17,438 nucleotides of DNA from Actinomycetota bacterium (lineage in GTDB: Bacteria; Actinomycetota; Actinomycetes; Nanopelagicales; Nanopelagicaceae): positions 1 to 17,438 of the forward strand of contig WLCR01000008.1 of assembly GCA_009705235.1 (NCBI GenBank), given 5' to 3'. Under the pieces are notes generated by a model. It was not told the DNA's origin. It saw only the letters and a program-made list of their open reading frames with translations, and made no database searches. This document shows positions 13,214 through 17,438 of this stretch, in pieces (position 1 is the first letter of the stretch; every line of letters starts with the position of its first letter). The position numbers and the translations under genes were made by a program.

Positions 13214-14725
13214 ATGCTAAAGATGCAAAATCAATTTGAAATTTGGTTTCTAACAGGAAGCCAATCACTTTATGGTGAAGAAGTTCTATCCCAAGTCGCC
13301 TCACAATCCCAATCTGTTGTTCAAAGCATGAATGACGCAGATGACATTTCTATAAAAATCATTTGGAAACCAGTGCTTACAAATCCTGAAGATATTAAAA
13401 AGATATGTATAGAAGCCACCAGTAATCCAAACTGTATTGGTGTTATAACGTGGATGCATACATTTTCTCCTGCAAAAATGTGGATTGCTGGCTTGAGTGC
13501 GCTTCAAGTTCCTTTGTTACATTTCCACACACAAGTTAATGCCGAACTTCCATGGGAAAGTTTGGATATGGATTTCATGAACCTTAATCAAGCTGCTCAT
13601 GGTGATCGCGAGCATGGACACATTCAAGCTCGACTAAATTCGCCTCGGAAAGTTATTGCTGGACATGTGTCAGATCCGAAGGTCACATCTCGTATCGGTA
13701 ACTGGATACGGGCGGCAATCGGTTGGAATGAGGCACAAAATCTTAAACTTGCGCGTTTTGGAGACAATATGCGCTATGTGGCTGTTACAGATGGCGACAA
13801 GACAAGCGCGCAAATAACTTTGGGAATTTCTGTTGAGGCCTATGGAATCAATGAATTATGTGCGGCAGTTGATCGCGTTTTAGAGGATTCAATTACTGCA
13901 TTAGTTGCCGAGTATGAAGAACTCTTCAGTGTTTCTACAGAACTTAAAAAAGGTGGAGCTAAACATGATTCTTTACGGTACCAAGCGGCACTAGAAATAG
14001 CGCTCGAAAAGTTCTTGATTGACGGTGGATTCACCGCATTTACGACCAATTTTGAGGATTTAGGAACTTTAAAACAACTGCCAGGTTTAGCAGTGCAGCG
14101 TTTAATGGCAAAAGGATATGGATTTGGTGGCGAAGGAGATTGGAAGACATCTGCACTGCTTCGGATAATTAAAAGCATGACCGAAGGATTACCTGGTGGG
14201 AGTTCATTCATGGAGGACTACACCTATCACTTTGGCCCAGGTGAACCAAAAGTCTTAGGTGCACACATGCTAGAAGTTTGCCCAACGATTACAGACCAAA
14301 AACCAAAGTGCGAAATACACCCGCTTGGTATTGGTGGAAAAGATGATCCGGTGCGCTTAGTTTTTAATGCTACTCCTTCACATGGGTGCGTTGTTGGTTT
14401 AATGGATTTGGGTGGTCGTTTCCGAATCATTTCAAATGACATTGAAGTGGTGAAACCTGATAGAGACTTGAAAAAACTTCCTGTCGCATCAGCAGTTTGG
14501 AAGCCGAAACCATCACTGTCAACTTCAGCAGAGTCATGGATTTATGGCGGGGGTTCACATCACACGGTACTAAGTACATCTTTAGATGTAGAAACCCTTA
14601 ATGATTTTGCTAATATTTATAATATTGAGCACTTACATATTTCGGAGAAAACCAATACTCAGTCTTTCCAAGATCAAATAAAATGGAATGGAATCTATTT
14701 TAAACTCCTGTCGACCTCGCAATAA
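13214..14725 (+). CDS. araA: L-arabinose isomerase
   Basis: This 503-residue enzyme isomerises L-arabinose to L-ribulose. Metal and catalytic residues match E. coli AraA (306/333/350/450) almost number for number: Glu307 (GGEGDW), Glu334 (SFMEDYTY), His351 (GAHMLEVCP) and His450 (GGGSHHTVLS). The N-terminus reads FEIWFLTGSQSLYGEEVL, the family signature. The length equals the family norm (about 500) when translation begins at ATG 13214. That start is chosen for the strong AAAGGAGG just upstream and because it lies 1 bp after the araD stop. The gene order B-D-A places isomerase, kinase and epimerase in one transcript. All sequence features are intact. Confidence 0.95.
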   Translation: MLKMQNQFEIWFLTGSQSLYGEEVLSQVASQSQSVVQSMNDADDISIKIIWKPVLTNPEDIKKICIEATSNPNCIGVITWMHTFSPAKMWIAGLSALQVPLLHFHTQVNAELPWESLDMDFMNLNQAAHGDREHGHIQARLNSPRKVIAGHVSDPKVTSRIGNWIRAAIGWNEAQNLKLARFGDNMRYVAVTDGDKTSAQITLGISVEAYGINELCAAVDRVLEDSITALVAEYEELFSVSTELKKGGAKHDSLRYQAALEIALEKFLIDGGFTAFTTNFEDLGTLKQLPGLAVQRLMAKGYGFGGEGDWKTSALLRIIKSMTEGLPGGSSFMEDYTYHFGPGEPKVLGAHMLEVCPTITDQKPKCEIHPLGIGGKDDPVRLVFNATPSHGCVVGLMDLGGRFRIISNDIEVVKPDRDLKKLPVASAVWKPKPSLSTSAESWIYGGGSHHTVLSTSLDVETLNDFANIYNIEHLHISEKTNTQSFQDQIKWNGIYFKLLSTSQ

Positions 14726-14727
14726 GA

Positions 14728-15864
14728 ATGAAGAGGTATGAAATTGATAGACCACTCAAAGTTCTTGTGCTACCAGATAAATTTAAAGGTAGTTTAAGCG
14801 CTTTCGAAATTGGTCAAACAATATCTGAAGCAATTCTTAGTCAAACCACTCAATGGGATGTAACAGTAATTCCCGTTGCTGATGGTGGAGATGGTTCACT
14901 TAACATCCTATTGGGCAAGGCTTTTAGTGCATTTACAGTAACCTGCCAGGGTGCGCTGGGGAAAACTGATAAAAGAAGGATTGGAGTTCACGAACACCAC
15001 GCATTCATTGAACTAGCTGAAATTTGCGGAATCGCACTTCTAGATAAAGAAGAAACCCTAGATCCATTTCGAGCATCAAGTTATGGGTTAGGTGAAGCAC
15101 TTAGTGCCGCAATCGAAATTGGTGCTAATGAAATTACCTTTTCATTGGGCGGTAGCGCATCTATAGATGGCGGATTTGGATTCTTGTGCGCACTCGGAGC
15201 GAAAGGTTTTGATTCAAACGGCAAAGAAGTCACCCCAGATTTATCTGGGTTAATGCAATTAGCGTCAGTTGATTTCAAAAAAATAGAAGATATTCGTGGA
15301 AAAATTAAAGTAACAGTTTTAGTTGATGTAGATAGCCCCTTAACTGGCAATTCGGGTGCCGCATATGTTTATGGCCCTCAGAAAGGTTTAAAAGAAGATG
15401 AGTTAATTGGTGCAAATAATGCGCTAAAGGCTTGGCAAGATCTTTTAATGAAAGAAGCACCATTTGATTCCTCGAAGATAAAGGGATTAGGTGCCGCGGG
15501 CGGTATTCCGGTGGCATTGGTTGCACTCTTTAAGTCAGAAATTGTTTCAGGTTCAAAGTGGTTCATGAACCACTTAACATTAAAGGATGCAATTAAAAAA
15601 GCTGATCTGGTAATTACTACAGAAGGCCGGTTTGATAATCAATCGATGATGGGCAAAATTACAGGCGAAATTCTTAAAGAGTGCGAACACAGCGGAAAAG
15701 ATCATTTAGTGATCGCTGGAGTCGTAGCAAATGATGAACCACTCAATCAAAAAGTGAATTATCTTTCTATGAGCGATTTGTCTGGCAGTCTGCAATCATC
15801 ATTTGAGGAGCCAAAGAAATGGCTTACGGAAAGCGTCAGGGAGTTTATGGGTATAAATCTATGA
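14728..15864 (+). CDS. Glycerate 2-kinase (GlxK/GarK family)
   Basis: This 378-residue ATP-dependent kinase of the type-I glycerate kinase family phosphorylates D-glycerate, typically to 2-phosphoglycerate. Family signatures are visible: VLVLPDKFKGSLSAFEIG at the N-terminus (DxFKGSLSA), PVADGGDGS (about 49-57), the FSLGGSASIDGGFGFL loop (about 138-153), GLGAAGG and the C-terminal ITTEGRFDNQSMMGK segment. The length is normal. The ATG at 14728 is 2 bp after the araA stop; no Shine-Dalgarno is seen, so it probably depends on coupling to araA. It is the last gene of the arabinose operon and has no role in L-arabinose breakdown. It suggests that glycerate is a co-product of the imported substrate, or that glycerate is handled under the same control. 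Confidence 0.9.
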   Translation: MKRYEIDRPLKVLVLPDKFKGSLSAFEIGQTISEAILSQTTQWDVTVIPVADGGDGSLNILLGKAFSAFTVTCQGALGKTDKRRIGVHEHHAFIELAEICGIALLDKEETLDPFRASSYGLGEALSAAIEIGANEITFSLGGSASIDGGFGFLCALGAKGFDSNGKEVTPDLSGLMQLASVDFKKIEDIRGKIKVTVLVDVDSPLTGNSGAAYVYGPQKGLKEDELIGANNALKAWQDLLMKEAPFDSSKIKGLGAAGGIPVALVALFKSEIVSGSKWFMNHLTLKDAIKKADLVITTEGRFDNQSMMGKITGEILKECEHSGKDHLVIAGVVANDEPLNQKVNYLSMSDLSGSLQSSFEEPKKWLTESVREFMGINL

Positions 15865-15873
15865 AAGGCAATG

Positions 15874-15900
15874 GCTAATAGAAATATTGAAGGGATTAGC
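15874..15900 (+). terminator. Possible weak operon terminator
   Basis: GCTAAT (15874-15879) and ATTAGC (15895-15900) form a 6-bp AT-rich stem with a 15-nt loop, 9 bp after the glycerate kinase stop. A T-rich stretch (TTCTTTTCATTTG) follows after 6 nt. Stability looks low, so this is only a candidate for ending the arabinose operon. Confidence 0.25.
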
Positions 15901-15945
15901 GACGCAATTCTTTTCATTTGTAGACCATGACACTCCTGTCTTAAA

Positions 15946-15988
15946 TTGAGCCGATAGAGTTATCTCATAAAGTTAGGTCAAGAGGGAG
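15946..15988 (+). promoter_or_regulatory. Putative promoter and ribosome binding site of fprA
   Basis: TTGAGC (15946-15951) and TAAAGT (15968-15973) with a 16-nt spacer form a plausible promoter. AGGGAG (15983-15988) is a Shine-Dalgarno 5 nt before the TTG start at 15994. The spacer from the operon end to this gene, 129 bp, otherwise holds only the weak hairpin noted at 15874-15900. Confidence 0.45.
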
Positions 15989-15993
15989 CTGTT

Positions 15994-17262
15994 TTGTCGA
16001 ACTTCAAGGTCGTAATTGTTGGCGCCGGACCAGCGGGATACTTTGCTGCGCAAGCATTGCAAAACCTTGCTAACGACGATTGCACATTTGAAATCGACAT
16101 GATTGAGCGCCTTCCAACACCGTGGGGCTTAGTTCGCAGCGGTGTTGCACCAGATCACCCAAAGATTAAAACGGTCTCAAAGGTTTTTGAGAAAATTGCA
16201 TCACACGAAAACTTTAGATTATTTGCAAATGTGGAAATTGGTAGCGATATTTCTATTGCCCAGCTGCAAGAAAAGTACGACGCTGTGATTATCGCGACGG
16301 GATCTTCTTTGGGTAAGAAGCTTGGGATACCGGGCGAGGGTTTACGTGGCTCGCTCTCTGCAGCAACTTTTGTGCCTTGGTATAACGCCCACCCAGATTT
16401 TGTCGGCGTCGATACTCCACTGGATGCCGATACAGCAGTTGTGATCGGTGCCGGAAATGTTGCAATGGATGTTGCACGAATGTTGGCGTTAGAACCAAGT
16501 GAGTTAGACCCAACCGATACTGCAGATCATGCAATTGAGGCTTTCAAGAAAAGCAATATACGCAAGGTCTATATCAGCGCTCGCCGCGGTCCAGAATATG
16601 CAGCATTCACATCACCTGAATTGCGCGAACTTCCAAAGTTAGAACATACAAATGTAATTATGGATAAGGGCGATATTGAAGCGGCGATTGTTCGCACTGG
16701 GGATGAACCCGAGAAAGAGGTAAAGAGTAATTTGGATGCGATGTTATTAATTGCCGAAAATCCAAAGTCAGAACATGAGCGCACCATGCAATTTCTTTTC
16801 CAGCACACCCCAAAGGAAATTATTGGCACAGATCGAGTAGAAGGTGTTGTGTTTTCAACTCCTAATGGCGATGTAACGATTAAGTGCGGCCTAGTAATTA
16901 CCGCTATCGGGTATCAAGCCCACGGTATCGAAGGCATTCCATTTAAAAACGGCAAGGTTGTTAACAACGATGGCCGAGTAAATGAGAATCTGTATGTTGT
17001 TGGCTGGGCAAAGCGCGGACCATCAGGGGTAATTGGTACTAATAAATCCGATGCAGCAGCGGTTATGCAGTTACTTGTTGAAGATCTGAAGAGCCCTAAA
17101 AACGTGGGCGATATTTCAGTGCTATTAACCCATCAAATAGTTGTTTCACGGGATCACTGGAAAAAAATCAATGAAGCCGAAGTTGCAGCCGGCGAACCTC
17201 ATGGCAAGCCTCGTAAGAAATCAGTAACACGGGAGGAACTGCTCAAACACGCTGATTTATAA
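15994..17262 (+). CDS. fprA: NADPH-ferredoxin reductase FprA (adrenodoxin-reductase-like)
   Basis: This 422-residue FAD flavoprotein transfers electrons between NADPH and ferredoxin. An FAD-binding Rossmann motif is at the N-terminus (VVIVGAGPAGYFAAQAL, about residues 6-22). MIERLPTPWGLVRSGVAPDH is the invariant adrenodoxin-reductase/FprA segment. The NADP(H) Rossmann motif is VVIGAGNVAMDVARML (about 149-164) and is followed by SARRGP. The closing GWAKRGPSGVIGTNKSDA is also diagnostic. It is somewhat shorter than Mycobacterium tuberculosis FprA (about 456). The start is TTG at 15994, supported by AGGGAG 5 nt upstream and by the correct family N-terminus. It has its own promoter and is probably a housekeeping gene unrelated to the arabinose operon. 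Confidence 0.93.
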   Translation: MSNFKVVIVGAGPAGYFAAQALQNLANDDCTFEIDMIERLPTPWGLVRSGVAPDHPKIKTVSKVFEKIASHENFRLFANVEIGSDISIAQLQEKYDAVIIATGSSLGKKLGIPGEGLRGSLSAATFVPWYNAHPDFVGVDTPLDADTAVVIGAGNVAMDVARMLALEPSELDPTDTADHAIEAFKKSNIRKVYISARRGPEYAAFTSPELRELPKLEHTNVIMDKGDIEAAIVRTGDEPEKEVKSNLDAMLLIAENPKSEHERTMQFLFQHTPKEIIGTDRVEGVVFSTPNGDVTIKCGLVITAIGYQAHGIEGIPFKNGKVVNNDGRVNENLYVVGWAKRGPSGVIGTNKSDAAAVMQLLVEDLKSPKNVGDISVLLTHQIVVSRDHWKKINEAEVAAGEPHGKPRKKSVTREELLKHADL

Positions 17263-17325
17263 GGGTTTGAGAGCATTTGGGTGCTGCATAAAAAGCAGGT
17301 ACTATTGCGTTTCACAAATAAATAA

Positions 17326-17398
17326 GCGTGCGTAGCTCAACGGATAGAGCATCTGACTACGGATCAGAAGGTTAGGGGTTCGAATCCCTTCGCGCGCA
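17326..17398 (+). tRNA. tRNA-Arg(ACG)
   Basis: This 73-nt cloverleaf has acceptor stem GCGTGCG/CGCGCGC (one G-U pair) and D-arm GCTC-AACGGATA-GAGC. The anticodon stem is TCTGA/TCAGA with loop CTACGGA (anticodon ACG, read as ICG after deamination). The T-arm is AGGGG-TTCGAAT-CCCTT, with discriminator A. CCA is not encoded. It is separated from fprA by 63 bp and followed at once by a terminator. Confidence 0.95.
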
Positions 17399-17404
17399 CA
17401 AGTT

Positions 17405-17437
17405 AAGCTCTCGGTGCCTTTCACACCGGGGGCTTTT
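17405..17437 (+). terminator. Rho-independent terminator of tRNA-Arg
   Basis: AAGCTCTCGGTG (17405-17416) and CACCGGGGGCTT (17424-17435) form a continuous 12-bp stem (three G-U pairs) around a 7-nt loop. It is followed by T residues to the window edge. The position 6 nt after the tRNA 3' end fits termination of the tRNA transcript. Confidence 0.88.
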
Positions 17438-17438
17438 C

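Noticed and set aside
15994..17262. Glutamate synthase small subunit or thioredoxin reductase instead of FprA
   Set aside because: The PTPWGLVRSGVAPDH and GWAKRGPSGVIGTNK segments are specific to the adrenodoxin-reductase/FprA family, and no iron-sulfur cysteine motifs or CxxC redox pair is present.
17326..17438. tRNA-Arg as the far attachment site of an island carrying the arabinose genes
   Set aside because: Its 3' end shares no meaningful repeat with the spacer after tRNA-Ser, and fprA, a core-type gene, lies between it and the operon.

Overview
The window is 17.4 kb of AT-leaning bacterial chromosome, most likely from a small-genome actinobacterium. I would guess the freshwater Nanopelagicales (acI, 'Planktophila'-like) lineage. 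The grounds are a mycobacterial-type FprA ferredoxin reductase, leaderless gene starts preceded by TANNNT -10 boxes, a LacI-type regulator over arabinose genes, and very compact gene spacing. This placement is inference from gene style, not from a marker gene.

Layout. Positions 1-1044 hold a small membrane protein and a translationally coupled pair of CrcB/Fluc fluoride channel subunits on the + strand. An Xaa-Pro aminopeptidase (- strand, 1056-2498) converges on them. It shares a short divergent promoter region with a small antibiotic-biosynthesis-monooxygenase-fold protein (2558-2845). A bidirectional terminator (2871-2907) separates the latter from a small exported cysteine-containing protein (- strand, 2927-3460). 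A tRNA-Ser(GCT) follows at 3616-3704, and then about 290 bp of decayed-looking DNA.

The centrepiece is a sugar-utilisation locus. A LacI-family repressor (3997-5010, - strand) is divergent from a nine-gene, nearly gapless operon (5200-15864, + strand). The shared intergenic region carries a recognisable promoter and a perfect 20-bp palindrome with a central CG, a typical LacI-family operator. In order the operon encodes an extracellular solute-binding protein, two ABC permeases, a cytoplasmic GH127 beta-L-arabinofuranosidase, an isochorismatase-fold cysteine hydrolase, ribulokinase (AraB), L-ribulose-5-phosphate 4-epimerase (AraD), L-arabinose isomerase (AraA) and a glycerate 2-kinase. The catalytic or metal-binding residues I checked (GH127 Glu-Cys/Cys-Cys zinc site, AraA Glu/Glu/His/His, AraD His pair, hydrolase Asp-Lys-Cys) are present.

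The simplest reading is uptake of arabinofuranose-containing glycosides (for example from plant or green-algal hydroxyproline-rich glycoproteins), intracellular release of L-arabinose, and conversion to D-xylulose-5-phosphate. Two operon members, the cysteine hydrolase and the glycerate kinase, are not needed for that route. They suggest the imported substrate carries, or yields, something besides arabinose; this is the least explained part of the window. No transporter ATPase is encoded here.

After the operon comes fprA (15994-17262, TTG start), then tRNA-Arg(ACG) and a strong rho-independent terminator at the right edge. I found no insertion sequence, integrase, CRISPR array or origin.
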